DNA of 64,000 nt, taken from contig NZ_JAHKJW010000020.1 of assembly GCF_019710745.1 (NCBI RefSeq), positions 62,001 through 126,000 on the forward strand, read 5' to 3'. The translations under genes and the position numbers were made by a program. Source of the DNA: Streptomyces beigongshangae. Its GTDB lineage: Bacteria; Actinomycetota; Actinomycetes; Streptomycetales; Streptomycetaceae. Of the stretch, positions 15,362-23,762 are shown piece by piece; position 1 is the stretch's first letter, and each line of letters starts with the position of its first letter. The notes under the pieces were generated by a model, which saw only the letters and a program-made list of their open reading frames with translations, ran no database searches and had not been told where the DNA came from.

Positions 15362-16075
15362 ATGGGTGCAGTGAAGAACAAGCGGATGCCCCGTGCCGTA
15401 CGCGAGCAGCAGATGCTGGACGCCGCCGTGCGGACCTTCGGGCAGCGGGGTTACCGGGCCGCGTCGATGGACGAGATCGCCGACCTGGCGGGCGTGTCCA
15501 AGCCGTTGGTCTACCTGTACCTGAACTCCAAGGAAGACCTCTTCACCGCCTGCATCCGGCGTGAGGCGGCCGCCCTGACCGCGGCCGTACGCGCCGGGGT
15601 CCGCCCGGACCTGCCCGCCGACCGCCAACTCTGGGAAGGGCTGCGGGCGTTCTTCACCCACACCGCGCAGAACCCGGACGGCTGGGCGGTGCTGCACCTC
15701 CAGGCGCGTACGCACGGGGAGCCCTTCGCCGCGGAGATCACCTCGATGCGCGAGGAGATCGTGGAGTTCGTCACCCAGCTGATCGCGGTCGCGGCGCGGG
15801 AGGCCCACCGGGACCCGTCGCTGCCCGGGCGTGAGGTCGCGGGTCTCGCGGAAGCCCTCGTCGGCGCCGCCGAGTCCCTCGCCGCCTGGGCCAACGTCAC
15901 CCCCGGCGTCTCGGCCCGGCAGGCCGCCGCGACCCTGATGAACTTCGCCTGGGCGGGCCTGGGCGACCTGATGGCGGGACGGCCCTGGGAGGAGGCCCCA
16001 GAGGCACCGCGGGCACCAGAGGCACCGCGGGCACCGGGGGCTCCGGGGGCTCCGGAGGCGGCTGCGCGGCCCTGA
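15362..16075 (+). CDS. TetR-family regulator of the adjoining lipid genes
   Basis: 237 residues. Helix-turn-helix region: REQQMLDAAVRTFGQRGYRAASMDEI and GVSKPLVYLYLNSKEDLF. The ligand domain has a helical layout with LFTACIRREAAALTAAVRAG. The last 25 residues are an Ala/Pro/Glu repeat. It ends exactly where the convergent MaoC gene ends (no gap), and lies next to a dehydratase, a FabG and a thiolase. By analogy with fatty-acid-responsive TetR proteins it may sense acyl-CoA and bind the palindromes at 18565-18594. Confidence 0.88.
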   Translation: MGAVKNKRMPRAVREQQMLDAAVRTFGQRGYRAASMDEIADLAGVSKPLVYLYLNSKEDLFTACIRREAAALTAAVRAGVRPDLPADRQLWEGLRAFFTHTAQNPDGWAVLHLQARTHGEPFAAEITSMREEIVEFVTQLIAVAAREAHRDPSLPGREVAGLAEALVGAAESLAAWANVTPGVSARQAAATLMNFAWAGLGDLMAGRPWEEAPEAPRAPEAPRAPGAPGAPEAAARP

Positions 16076-16963
16076 TCAGAGCAGCGGCAGTACCTCGCCC
16101 GCCAGGTGCAGCCGGCCGTCCGTGCCGCGCATCTCGAAACGGCCGCCCCTCGCCCCGTACGACACCGTCCCCGGCAGCAGCACCGGCGCCCTGAACTCCG
16201 CCCGCACCGCGGCGGCCCGCGGCACCCCGTGCTCGGCGAGGCAGCGGGCCACGGTCCACATGCCGTGCGCGACGGCCCGGGGGAAGCCGAACGGCCGGGC
16301 GGTGAGAGGGTGCAGATGGATCGGGTTGCGGTCCCCGGACGCGGCCCCGTACCGCCGCCCGGCATCCCCCGCGAGCTGCCACTCGGCGAGGACGGGCAGG
16401 GGTCCGGGCACCTCGGCGGCGGTCCGCCCGCCGGAGCCGGGGTCACCCGACACCGTGGGCGCGGTGCGATGGCGTGCGAGGTACCTGCTGCGCGACTCCC
16501 ACACCAGGTCCCCGCCCGCTCGCACCTCGGTCACGACGACGGCCTCGGTTCCGCGCCGGTGGGGCACCAAGTCGTCCACGTACACCGTGAGTTCGTACGT
16601 ACCGGTCGCCGTGAGCGGTCCGTGCCGCGTGACGGCGACGGACGTGTGCATCAGGCCGAGCAGCGGCAGCGGGAACGCCCGCGCGCTCATCAGCCGCATG
16701 GCCGCCGGGAAGCCGAGCACGTGCGGATAGGTCACGGGCAGCTCGTCCGCCCCCGTCCCGAACCCGCAGACCCGCTCGTACGCGGCGAGCCGGCCCAGGT
16801 CGACCCGGACCCCGGGCAGGACCAGCCGGGTCCGGGGCGCGGCGGCCCCCGCCCCGGGCCGCTTGAACGGCGAGAGGAGAGCTCCCCGGGCGAGCGACGG
16901 CCACAGGGACGGCGTACTGCTGACGCTCTGGCTGTTCATGGCATCCGTAAGGTCGTCCGTCAC
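16076..16963 (-). CDS. MaoC-type double hot-dog dehydratase
   Basis: About 295 residues from GTG 16963, preceded by GGAAAG; ATG 16939 is an alternative. The C-terminal hot-dog domain holds the hydratase motif YGAASGDRNPIHLHP and the helix GFPRAVAHGMWTVARCL; the N-terminal half (LPLLGLMHTSVAVTRHG) is a second, degenerate hot-dog. The enzyme should hydrate or dehydrate enoyl/3-hydroxyacyl thioesters, working with the neighbouring ketoreductase and thiolase. A long open frame continues upstream but overlaps the real FabG gene antisense-free region and has no family match. Confidence 0.88.
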   Translation of the reverse strand: MTDDLTDAMNSQSVSSTPSLWPSLARGALLSPFKRPGAGAAAPRTRLVLPGVRVDLGRLAAYERVCGFGTGADELPVTYPHVLGFPAAMRLMSARAFPLPLLGLMHTSVAVTRHGPLTATGTYELTVYVDDLVPHRRGTEAVVVTEVRAGGDLVWESRSRYLARHRTAPTVSGDPGSGGRTAAEVPGPLPVLAEWQLAGDAGRRYGAASGDRNPIHLHPLTARPFGFPRAVAHGMWTVARCLAEHGVPRAAAVRAEFRAPVLLPGTVSYGARGGRFEMRGTDGRLHLAGEVLPLL

Positions 16964-17124
16964 TGACTTTCCGCACCGACTTTCCGGCCCGGCCCGTGCG
17001 GCGCTCCCCCTCGGGACGGCAGGGCCACGTCTTTCAGGGGCGCGGGGGACTGCGCGACCAGCCCTCACGAATCCGCATCCTCCCCGCGGCCGCAGGCCGA
17101 TTACCGGCGCCCCGGGCGGAGCGC

Positions 17125-18522
17125 TCACGCGCCCAGCAGGCTCTGCCCGCAGACCCGTACGACCTGCCCGTTGACCGCGCCGGACCCCGGACTCGCGAGC
17201 CACGCCGTCGTCTCGGCGACGTCCACCGGCAGCCCGCCCTGCGCGAGCGAGTTCATCCGCCGCCCCGCCTCGCGGATGAGCAGCGGCACCGCGGCCGTCA
17301 TCCGCGTCTCGATGAAGCCGGGCGCGACGGCGTTCACCGTCACCCCGTACTCCGCCAGCGCGCGGGGCCCCAGGGACCGTACGAGCCCCACGATCCCCGC
17401 CTTCGACGCGGCGTAGTTCGTCTGGCCGGCGTTCCCCGCGATTCCGGCGATGGACGCGGTCGCCACGATGCGCCCGCCCACCCGGAGCGTGCCCCCGGAC
17501 AGCAGCGCGTCGGTCGTGCGCAGCACGCTCGCCAGGTTGACCTCCAGCACCGGACTCCAGCGTTCGGCGGGCATGTTGACCAGCCGCCGGTCCCGGGTGA
17601 TCCCCGCGTTGTGGACGAGGACGTCCAGCCCGCCGGGCAGCGCCTCGGCGATCCGTGCCCCCGCGTCGTCCGCCGTGATGTCCAGCGGCAGGGCGACCCC
17701 GCCGAGCCGGCCGGCGACGGCGGTCAGGGCGGCCCCGGCGGCGGGCACGTCCAGGCACACCACCCGTGCCCCGTCCCGCGCCAGGGCCGCGGCGACGGCC
17801 TCGCCGATCCCGCGCGCCGCCCCGGTGACCAGGGCGGTCCGCCCGGCGAGCGGCTTCGCCCAGTCGTCGGGCGCGGTCGTCGCACGGGCGCCTTCACCGG
17901 CACCGGCACCGGTACCGGCACCGCCGCCGACCTCGATCACCTGTCCGCTGACGTACGCCGACCCGGGCGAGAGCAGGAAGCGCAGCGTCGACTCGGCCGG
18001 GCGCGCGTCCGTGAGCCGTACGAGGTTCACGGTCCTGCCCCGCCCGATCTCCTTGCCGAGCGACCGCACGAACCCTTCGAGGCCCTGCTGCACGGCGGCC
18101 CGGTGGTGGTCGGCGGGGTCCGGGACCGTGCCGAGCACCACGATCCGCCCGCCCTCGGCGACCGTCCGCACGACGGGGTGGAGCGCCGCGTGCACCTCGG
18201 CGAGCGTCTCGACGTCCCGCACCCCGGTGGCGTCGAGGACGACGGCGACGGGGTGGTCCGTGCCCAGGCCCAGGTTCCGGTCCAGACCCAGGTCCCGGTC
18301 GAGTCCCAGCCCGGGGTCCAGGCCCAGGTCCAGTCCCGACCGGGCCAGGACGGGGGCCAGGTCCAGGGCGGACCTGCCCGCGGTGAGATGCAGCAACTGC
18401 CCGCGCAGGGTGGGTGCTTCGGGGCTCCACCGGCGCAGCCGCGCCGGCTGGGGCAGACCGAGCCGGCGGGTCAGGAAGCGGCCGGGCGCGGTGCCGGTCA
18501 GGCTCAGATAGCGGTCGGCCAC
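17125..18522 (-). CDS. fabG: Long (two-domain) 3-oxoacyl reductase, FabG4-like
   Basis: 465 residues, about twice the usual FabG length. The C-terminal half is a complete short-chain dehydrogenase: VTGAARGIGEAVAAAL for NAD(P), HNAGITRDR, catalytic Ser in ATASIAGIAG and YAASKAG. The N-terminal half is an inactive Rossmann-like domain, as in high-molecular-weight FabG of mycobacteria. It reduces 3-oxoacyl thioesters, next to the MaoC dehydratase in the same direction. A linker at residues 62-88 is built from LGLD-type repeats. Confidence 0.92.
   Translation of the reverse strand: MADRYLSLTGTAPGRFLTRRLGLPQPARLRRWSPEAPTLRGQLLHLTAGRSALDLAPVLARSGLDLGLDPGLGLDRDLGLDRNLGLGTDHPVAVVLDATGVRDVETLAEVHAALHPVVRTVAEGGRIVVLGTVPDPADHHRAAVQQGLEGFVRSLGKEIGRGRTVNLVRLTDARPAESTLRFLLSPGSAYVSGQVIEVGGGAGTGAGAGEGARATTAPDDWAKPLAGRTALVTGAARGIGEAVAAALARDGARVVCLDVPAAGAALTAVAGRLGGVALPLDITADDAGARIAEALPGGLDVLVHNAGITRDRRLVNMPAERWSPVLEVNLASVLRTTDALLSGGTLRVGGRIVATASIAGIAGNAGQTNYAASKAGIVGLVRSLGPRALAEYGVTVNAVAPGFIETRMTAAVPLLIREAGRRMNSLAQGGLPVDVAETTAWLASPGSGAVNGQVVRVCGQSLLGA
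18260..18345. repeat. Tandem repeat inside the FabG N-terminal domain
   Basis: Imperfect units of about 12-18 bases based on CCCAGGTCC encode LGLDPGLGLDRDLGLDRN. All are in frame. The region falls in the catalytically inactive half, where such expansion is tolerable. Confidence 0.7.
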
Positions 18523-18564
18523 GGTCCAGCTCCCGGTTCGGTCGGTCGCCGGACTCGCGACCGG

Positions 18565-18594
18565 CTTACTCTGAAGTAAGGTTACCGGAGGTAA
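18565..18594. promoter_or_regulatory. Paired palindromic operator between fabG and the thiolase gene
   Basis: CTTAC-N6-GTAAG (18565-18580) is immediately followed by TTACC-GGA-GGTAA (18582-18594). Both have the TTAC/GTAA half-sites common in TetR-type fatty-acid operators. The site lies 43 bases from the fabG start and 30 bases from the thiolase start, so one bound regulator could control both directions. The TetR encoded at 15362 is the obvious candidate. Confidence 0.65.
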
Positions 18595-18623
18595 GGCTAC
18601 GTCACGGTGAGGAGCAGGTCGAG

Positions 18624-20003
18624 ATGAGTCCCGTCGAACCCCGTGTGCCCCCCGTGCCCCGATCCCTCCGCGCGCCGGAGCCCCGCCCCGTCGCGGTGGT
18701 CGGCGGCGCGCGCATCCCCTTCGCCCGCTCCGACGGCCCGTACGCCACCGCCTCGAACCAGGAGATGCTGACCGCGGCGGTCGACGGCCTCGTGGACCGC
18801 TTCGGGCTCGAAGGGCCGGGCGCGGTGGGGGAACTGGTCGCGGGCGCCGTCCTCAAGCACAGCCGCGACTTCAACCTCGCGCGCGAGACGGTGCTCGGCT
18901 CCCGGCTCGACGCCCGCACACCCGCGTACGACATCCAGCAGGCGTGCGGCACCGGTCTGCAGGCCGTGATCGCGGCGGCCAACAAGATCACCCTCGGCCA
19001 GACCGATGCGGCCGTCGCGGGCGGCGCGGACACGGCCAGCGACGCCCCGCTCGGCGTCAACGACGCACTGCGGCGCATCCTGCTGGAGGCCCGGCGCGCC
19101 AGATCGGCGGGCGCCCGGCTGAAGGCGCTGGCCCGGGTCCGCCCCGGCCACCTCGTCCCGGAGATCCCGCGCAACGCCGAACCGCGCACCGGGCTGTCGA
19201 TGGGCGAGCACGCGGCGGTCACCGCCCGCGCGTGGGGCGTGACCCGCGAGGCGCAGGACGAACTGGCGGCCACGAGCCACCGGCGGCTGGCCGCCGCCTA
19301 CGAACGCGGTTTCTTCGAGGACCTGGTCGTGCCCTTCCGGGGCCTGGCGCGGGACCAGAACCTCCGCCCCGGCTCGACGGTCGACGAACTGGCCGCCCTG
19401 AAGCCGGTGTTCGGTGTCGAGGATCCCGATCCCACCATGACCGCAGGGAACTCGACGCCCCTGACCGACGGCGCCGCGGTCGTGCTGCTCGCGAGCGAGG
19501 AGTGGGCGGCGGAGCGCGGGCACGCTCCGCTCGCGTATCTGACGGCGTACGGGACGGCGGCCGTCGACTTCGTGGCGGGGGACGTGGCGGACAACGCAGC
19601 CGGAGGCGGAACGGACGGCGGGGCCGGAGGCGGAACGGACGGCGGGGCGGGCGGCGGGGACGGCCTGCTCATGGCACCGGCGTACGCGGTGCCGCGCATG
19701 CTGGAGCGGGCCGGTCTCGGCTTCGGCGACTTCGACTTCGTGGAGGTGCACGAGGCGTTCGCGTCCCAGGTCCTGGCCACCCTGGCGGCCTGGGAGAAGC
19801 AGGGCCTCGGGCAGGTGGACCGCGCCCGGCTGAACGTGGCGGGCTCCTCGCTGGCGACCGGCCATCCCTTCGCGGCGACCGGCGCGAGGATCGTGGCGAC
19901 CCTGGCGAAGCTGCTGGCCGAACGGGAGGGACCCGGCCGCGGTCTGATCTCGGTCTGCGCGGCGGGCGGCCAGGGCGTGACGGCGATCCTCGAACGCCCG
20001 TGA
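18624..20003 (+). CDS. Acetyl-CoA C-acyltransferase (thiolase)
   Basis: 459 residues from ATG 18624 after GAGGAGCAGG. Catalytic Cys lies in YDIQQACGTGLQAVI, the His in FVEVHEAFASQV, a second motif is NVAGSSLATGHPFAATGAR and the C-terminal Cys is in ISVCAAGGQG. Thiolases cleave 3-ketoacyl-CoA in beta-oxidation or run in reverse. A Gly-rich insertion (two NAAGGGTDGGAGG-type units, about residues 320-350) is unusual. Divergent from fabG and maoC with shared operator palindromes, which suggests one lipid-responsive regulon. Confidence 0.94.
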   Translation: MSPVEPRVPPVPRSLRAPEPRPVAVVGGARIPFARSDGPYATASNQEMLTAAVDGLVDRFGLEGPGAVGELVAGAVLKHSRDFNLARETVLGSRLDARTPAYDIQQACGTGLQAVIAAANKITLGQTDAAVAGGADTASDAPLGVNDALRRILLEARRARSAGARLKALARVRPGHLVPEIPRNAEPRTGLSMGEHAAVTARAWGVTREAQDELAATSHRRLAAAYERGFFEDLVVPFRGLARDQNLRPGSTVDELAALKPVFGVEDPDPTMTAGNSTPLTDGAAVVLLASEEWAAERGHAPLAYLTAYGTAAVDFVAGDVADNAAGGGTDGGAGGGTDGGAGGGDGLLMAPAYAVPRMLERAGLGFGDFDFVEVHEAFASQVLATLAAWEKQGLGQVDRARLNVAGSSLATGHPFAATGARIVATLAKLLAEREGPGRGLISVCAAGGQGVTAILERP

Positions 20004-20202
20004 GGCACGAGGAACGCCACCGAGGCACGCCGCCCGCCCTGCACCCGCACCCCCACCTGAGCCCGCACCCCCACCCCACCTGCACCTGAGCCCGCACCCC
20101 CACCGACCTCTCACCCTTCCCGCACGAGCCCCCCGCTTTCCCGGGTGAACCCCCTCCCGCACGGGGCCGTAAGGGGAGGAGGACGAAAGCAAGGAGCCGC
20201 CC

Positions 20203-22125
20203 GTGTCCCGTGATCCCGCGTCCCGCCCGTCGCCCCGCCTGCCCGAACCCGAGGTCAGCCGGCTGGACGGGGTCGTACGGGAGGTCTCGGTCCCCCCGCT
20301 GATCCTCCCCGTGACCCACGGCTCGCTCGCGGACATCCCCTTCGACAACGCCGGCCAGGTCCCCGACGACGTGGTGCTCAGCCGCAAGGACCCGGACGGC
20401 CGCTGGAGGGACGTCACGGCGGCCGGGTTCGCCGACCAGGTGCTCGCCGTCGCCAAGGGGCTGGTCGCGGAGGGCCTGAGGCCGGGCGACCGGCTCGCGA
20501 TCATGGCCCGTACGTCGTACGAGTGGACGCTGCTGGACTTCGCCGCCTGGGCCGCGGGCCTCGTCACCGTCCCCGTCTACCCGACCTCGTCCGTCTTCCA
20601 GACCCGCTGGATCCTCCAGGACTCGGGCGCGGTCGCGATCGCCGTCGAGCACGTGTCGCAGGCCGCCGCGCTGGGCCCGGAACGCGACCGGCTGCCCGAC
20701 GTCCGCCACATGTGGGTCTTCGAGAAGGGCCACACGGAACGCCTCGCCGAACTGGGCCGTGACGTACCGGACCAGGAGGTCGCCGTACGCCGGGGCGTGC
20801 TCGGTCCCGACTCGCTCGCGACGATCATGTACACCTCCGGCACCACGGGGCGCCCCAAGGGCTGCGCGCTGACCCACGGCAACTTCTTCGCCGAGGTCGA
20901 CAACGCCGTCGAACTGCTCCACCCCGTCTTCAGGTCCACCTTCAAGGAGCCGGCGTCCACGCTCCTCTACCTCCCCCTCTCACACGTCTTCGGCCGGATG
21001 GTCGCCGTCGCCTGCCTGCGTGCCCGGGTGCGCCTGGGCCACGCGCCGAGCATCCGTACGCAGGAGTTGCTGGCCGACCTCGCGGGCTTCGGCCCGACCT
21101 TCCTGCTGGCCGTCCCGTACGTGCTGGAGAAGGTCTACAACACCGGCCGTGCGACCGCCGAGAAGATGGGCCGCGCCGCCTCCTTCGACCGGGCCGCCCG
21201 GGTGGCCCGCCGCTACGGCGAGGCGCTGGAGGCCCAGCAGCACGGCACGGGTCCGGGCCCGGGCGCGAAGCTCAGGGCGGCCCGCGCCGTCTACGACCCC
21301 CTCGTCTACCGCCGCATCCGCGCGGCCCTCGGCGGCAGGGTCCGCCAGGTGATCTGCGGCGGCTCCCCGCTCGGCCGCCGCCTCGCCTCCTTCTACGCGG
21401 GCGCCGGCATCCAGGTCTACGAGGGCTACGGCCTCACCGAGTCGACGGCCGCGGCGACCCTCACCTACCCGCACCGGCCCCGCCTCGGCACGGTCGGCTG
21501 GCCGCTGCCCGGCACCCGTGTGCGGATCGCCCAGGACGGCGAGGTGCTGCTGAGCGGGGACCAGGTCTTCCGCGGCTACTGGGACCCGCAGGCGGGCGGG
21601 GTGGTCCCGGCCGGCCAGGACGGCTGGTTCGCCACCGGGGACATCGGCGAGCTGGACGACGACGGCTATCTGACGATCACCGGCCGCAAGAGGGACATCC
21701 TGATCACCACCAGTGGCAAGAACATCGCCCCCGCGCCGCTGGAGGACTGGCTGCGCGCCCATCCCCTCGTCAGCCAGTGCGTCGTCGTCGGGGACGACCG
21801 CCCGTACGCCACCGCGCTGGTCACGCTGGACGGCGAGGGCATGTCCCACTGGTGCCGCATGACCGGCAGGGACCAGGTGCCGGTCGCCACGCTGGTCACC
21901 GACCCCGGCCTGCTCGCCGTGCTCCAGCGGGCGGTCGACGACGCCAACCGCCTCGTCTCGCGCGCCGAGTCCATCCGCCGCTTCACCGTGCTGCCCCTCA
22001 CCCTCACGGAGGCGGCCGGGCACCTCACCCCCACGATGAAGCTCCGCAGGGCGGTGGTGACCCGGGAGTTCGCCCGGGAGATCGAGGAGATGTACGCCGG
22101 GAAAGGCAGGAGCCCCTCCACCTGA
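20203..22125 (+). CDS. Long-chain acyl-CoA synthetase (AMP-forming)
   Basis: 640 residues from GTG 20203 after AAGGAGCC. Adenylate-forming signature YTSGTTGRPKGCALTH at about residue 210, then YEGYGLTESTAAATLTYP, ATGDIGELDDDGYLTITGRKRDI and TSGKNIAP, as in FadD15-type enzymes. It activates long fatty acids to acyl-CoA at the membrane, feeding the thiolase/FabG/MaoC genes upstream. The 199-base gap before it contains CCCGCACCCCCAC direct repeats. A strong hairpin follows the stop. Confidence 0.94.
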   Translation: MSRDPASRPSPRLPEPEVSRLDGVVREVSVPPLILPVTHGSLADIPFDNAGQVPDDVVLSRKDPDGRWRDVTAAGFADQVLAVAKGLVAEGLRPGDRLAIMARTSYEWTLLDFAAWAAGLVTVPVYPTSSVFQTRWILQDSGAVAIAVEHVSQAAALGPERDRLPDVRHMWVFEKGHTERLAELGRDVPDQEVAVRRGVLGPDSLATIMYTSGTTGRPKGCALTHGNFFAEVDNAVELLHPVFRSTFKEPASTLLYLPLSHVFGRMVAVACLRARVRLGHAPSIRTQELLADLAGFGPTFLLAVPYVLEKVYNTGRATAEKMGRAASFDRAARVARRYGEALEAQQHGTGPGPGAKLRAARAVYDPLVYRRIRAALGGRVRQVICGGSPLGRRLASFYAGAGIQVYEGYGLTESTAAATLTYPHRPRLGTVGWPLPGTRVRIAQDGEVLLSGDQVFRGYWDPQAGGVVPAGQDGWFATGDIGELDDDGYLTITGRKRDILITTSGKNIAPAPLEDWLRAHPLVSQCVVVGDDRPYATALVTLDGEGMSHWCRMTGRDQVPVATLVTDPGLLAVLQRAVDDANRLVSRAESIRRFTVLPLTLTEAAGHLTPTMKLRRAVVTREFAREIEEMYAGKGRSPST

Positions 22126-22141
22126 CGGTGTCGGGGCTCCT
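22108..22141 (+). terminator. Rho-independent-type hairpin after the acyl-CoA synthetase gene
   Basis: AGGAGCCCC pairs with GGGGCTCCT, with an inner CACC/GGTG stem around TGAC. The stem includes the stop codon of the upstream gene and is followed by TTGGGT rather than a long T run, as is normal in streptomycetes. Confidence 0.75.
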
Positions 22142-22174
22142 TGGGTCGTGCTCCTAGGTTCCGGATCAAAGTAT

Positions 22175-22191
22175 CGGGCTCGGGGAGCCCG
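22175..22191 (-). terminator. Hairpin after the cold-shock gene
   Basis: CGGGCTC-GGG-GAGCCCG, read on the minus strand just after the csp stop codon and followed by ATACTTT, which gives a short T-rich tail. Confidence 0.65.
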
Positions 22192-22206
22192 GACTCAGCC
22201 GAAGGA

Positions 22207-22410
22207 TCAGACGGGGGTGACGTTCTCCGCCTGGGGGCCCTTCGGGCCCTGGGTCACGTCGAAGGTAACCGCCTGGTTCTCTTCGAGAGAGCGGAATCCG
22301 CTCGCGTTGATCGCGGAGTAGTGGACGAAGACGTCCGGGCCGCCGCCTTCCTGGGCGATGAAACCAAAGCCCTTTTCGGCGTTGAACCACTTCACGGTTC
22401 CGGTAGCCAT
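22207..22410 (-). CDS. CspA-family cold-shock protein
   Basis: 67 residues, the standard single cold-shock domain. RNP1 is KGFGFI at residues 13-18 and RNP2 is DVFVH at 26-30. It binds single-stranded RNA and DNA and unwinds mRNA structure. The ATG is preceded by an ideal AAGGAGGGC. The upstream region is unusually A/T-rich for this chromosome, as expected for a long regulatory leader. Confidence 0.96.
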   Translation of the reverse strand: MATGTVKWFNAEKGFGFIAQEGGGPDVFVHYSAINASGFRSLEENQAVTFDVTQGPKGPQAENVTPV

Positions 22411-22600
22411 AAGCCCTCCTTGGGCCCAAAGGGTTGCCCTGCTCCAGAACCTGCAAGGTGTAAACAAAAGCTTGTAAACAACTGCATTCTTCTGAAAAAG
22501 ACGAGAGCCCGCGGTCACATGCTCCGCAGGCTCTGTACTGCAAGGGAAACCAAACTGCAACTTGCGGAAGAGACTACCGACGAGGGCAGCCGAACGCAAT
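22411..22600 (-). promoter_or_regulatory. A/T-rich upstream leader region of the cold-shock gene
   Basis: About 190 bases upstream of csp hold T-rich tracts on the minus strand (GTTTACAAGCTTTTGTTTACACC, split around 22460-22485, and TCTTTTTCAG near 22495) with a GAGCCTGCGGAGC/GCGGGCTC stem candidate near 22505-22535. A structured temperature-sensitive leader is typical for csp genes, but the transcription start cannot be fixed from sequence alone. Confidence 0.45.
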
Positions 22601-22753
22601 AGAGGGCAAGATCACGTCACCCGCAGGTTTGACGGTGTCCCTCGAAGGGCTGACGTAGCGGTATCACTTGACGTCACGGGGGTTGACAGAACGGAACGGG
22701 AGCTTCACGGACCACTCCGGGACCCTGGGTCCTGCACCGTACCGCATGGGGGC

Positions 22754-22765
22754 TAGCCTCGCGAT
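22754..22765 (+). promoter_or_regulatory. Putative leaderless promoter box of mqnA
   Basis: TAGCCT at 22754-22759 is 6 bases before the GTG at 22766. TTGAC-like hexamers occur at 22667 and 22683, too far for this -10. Confidence 0.5.
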
Positions 22766-23647
22766 GTGGACAATTCTCCCGAGTCTCCCGAGGGGCGTCC
22801 CGACGCCCGCCGCCCCAGGCCGCGCGTCGGCCACATCCAGTTCCTGAACTGCCTGCCCCTGTACTGGGGACTCGCGAGAACGGGCACGCTGCTCGACTTC
22901 GAGCTCACGAAGGACACCCCGGAGAAGCTCAGCGAACAGCTCGTGCGGGGCGACCTCGACATCGGCCCGGTGACCCTGGTCGAGTTCCTCAGGCACACCG
23001 ACGACCTGGTCGCCTTCCCCGACATCGCGGTCGGCTGCGACGGCCCGGTGATGTCCTGCGTCATCGTCTCCCAGGTCCCGCTGGACCGGCTGGACGGCGC
23101 CCGGGTCGCCCTCGGCTCGACCTCGCGCACGTCGGTGCGGCTCGCGCAGCTCCTCCTGTCGGAGCGGTACGGCGTCGAGCCGTCCTACTACACCTGCCCG
23201 CCCGACCTCAGCCTGATGATGCAGGAGGCCGACGCGGCGGTGCTGATCGGCGACGCCGCCCTGCGGGCCAACCTGCTCGACGGCCCGCGCTACGGCCTCC
23301 AGGTGCACGACCTCGGCGCCCTCTGGAAGGAGTGGACGGGCCTGCCCTTCGTCTTCGCGGTCTGGGCCGCCCGCCGCGACTACGCCGAGCGCGAGCCGGT
23401 CCTCACCCGCAAGGTCCACGAGGCGTTCCTCGCCTCCCGCGACCTGTCCCTGGAGGAGGTCGGCAAGGTCGCCGAGCAGGCGGCCCGCTGGGAGGCATTC
23501 GACGAGAGCGTCCTGGAGCGCTACTTCACGACGCTCGACTTCCGCTTCGGCGGGCCGCAGCTGGAGGCGGTCGCGGAGTTCGCACGGCGGGTGGGTCCCA
23601 CGACCGGCTTCCCGGCGGACGTGAAGGTGGACCTGCTGGAACCCTGA
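22766..23647 (+). CDS. mqnA: Chorismate dehydratase MqnA
   Basis: 293 residues. First committed enzyme of the futalosine route: removes water from chorismate to give 3-[(1-carboxyvinyl)oxy]benzoate, the substrate of MqnE. Family segments: VGHIQFLNCLPLYWGL, ELTKDTPEKLSEQLVRGDLDIGPV, LGSTSRTSVRLAQLLL and DAAVLIGDAAL, the periplasmic-binding-protein-like fold of MqnA. GTG 22766 gives the normal length. It is monocistronic here, 10 kb from mqnE. Confidence 0.95.
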   Translation: MDNSPESPEGRPDARRPRPRVGHIQFLNCLPLYWGLARTGTLLDFELTKDTPEKLSEQLVRGDLDIGPVTLVEFLRHTDDLVAFPDIAVGCDGPVMSCVIVSQVPLDRLDGARVALGSTSRTSVRLAQLLLSERYGVEPSYYTCPPDLSLMMQEADAAVLIGDAALRANLLDGPRYGLQVHDLGALWKEWTGLPFVFAVWAARRDYAEREPVLTRKVHEAFLASRDLSLEEVGKVAEQAARWEAFDESVLERYFTTLDFRFGGPQLEAVAEFARRVGPTTGFPADVKVDLLEP

Positions 23648-23685
23648 GCACCGGGGCCCGGCCGGCCCGGGCCCGGTCCACCGCG

Positions 23686-23762
23686 ACCGACGTCGAGCCG
23701 TCGAACGTGCTGCTGACCCTCGACGGCCCCCTCCTCGTCGACTTCGGCTACAACGGCTACGA
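23686..23762 (+). pseudogene. Remnant of a Ser/Thr protein kinase catalytic loop
   Basis: The frame reads TDVEPSNVLLTLDGPLLVDFG, clearly derived from the kinase catalytic loop and DFG motif (usually RDLKPSNVLLTLDG...DFG). The catalytic Asp-x-Lys is now DVE, and no N-lobe or C-lobe surrounds it. About 25 codons survive, running into the convergent 3' end of the eccC gene. It is a decayed fragment, not a functional gene. Confidence 0.7.

Noticed and set aside
17000..17124. A coding extension of the MaoC frame back to 17758
   Set aside because: The extra 265 codons are antisense-frame overlap with fabG sequence and lack hot-dog-fold resemblance; the GTG at 16963 gives the expected family length.
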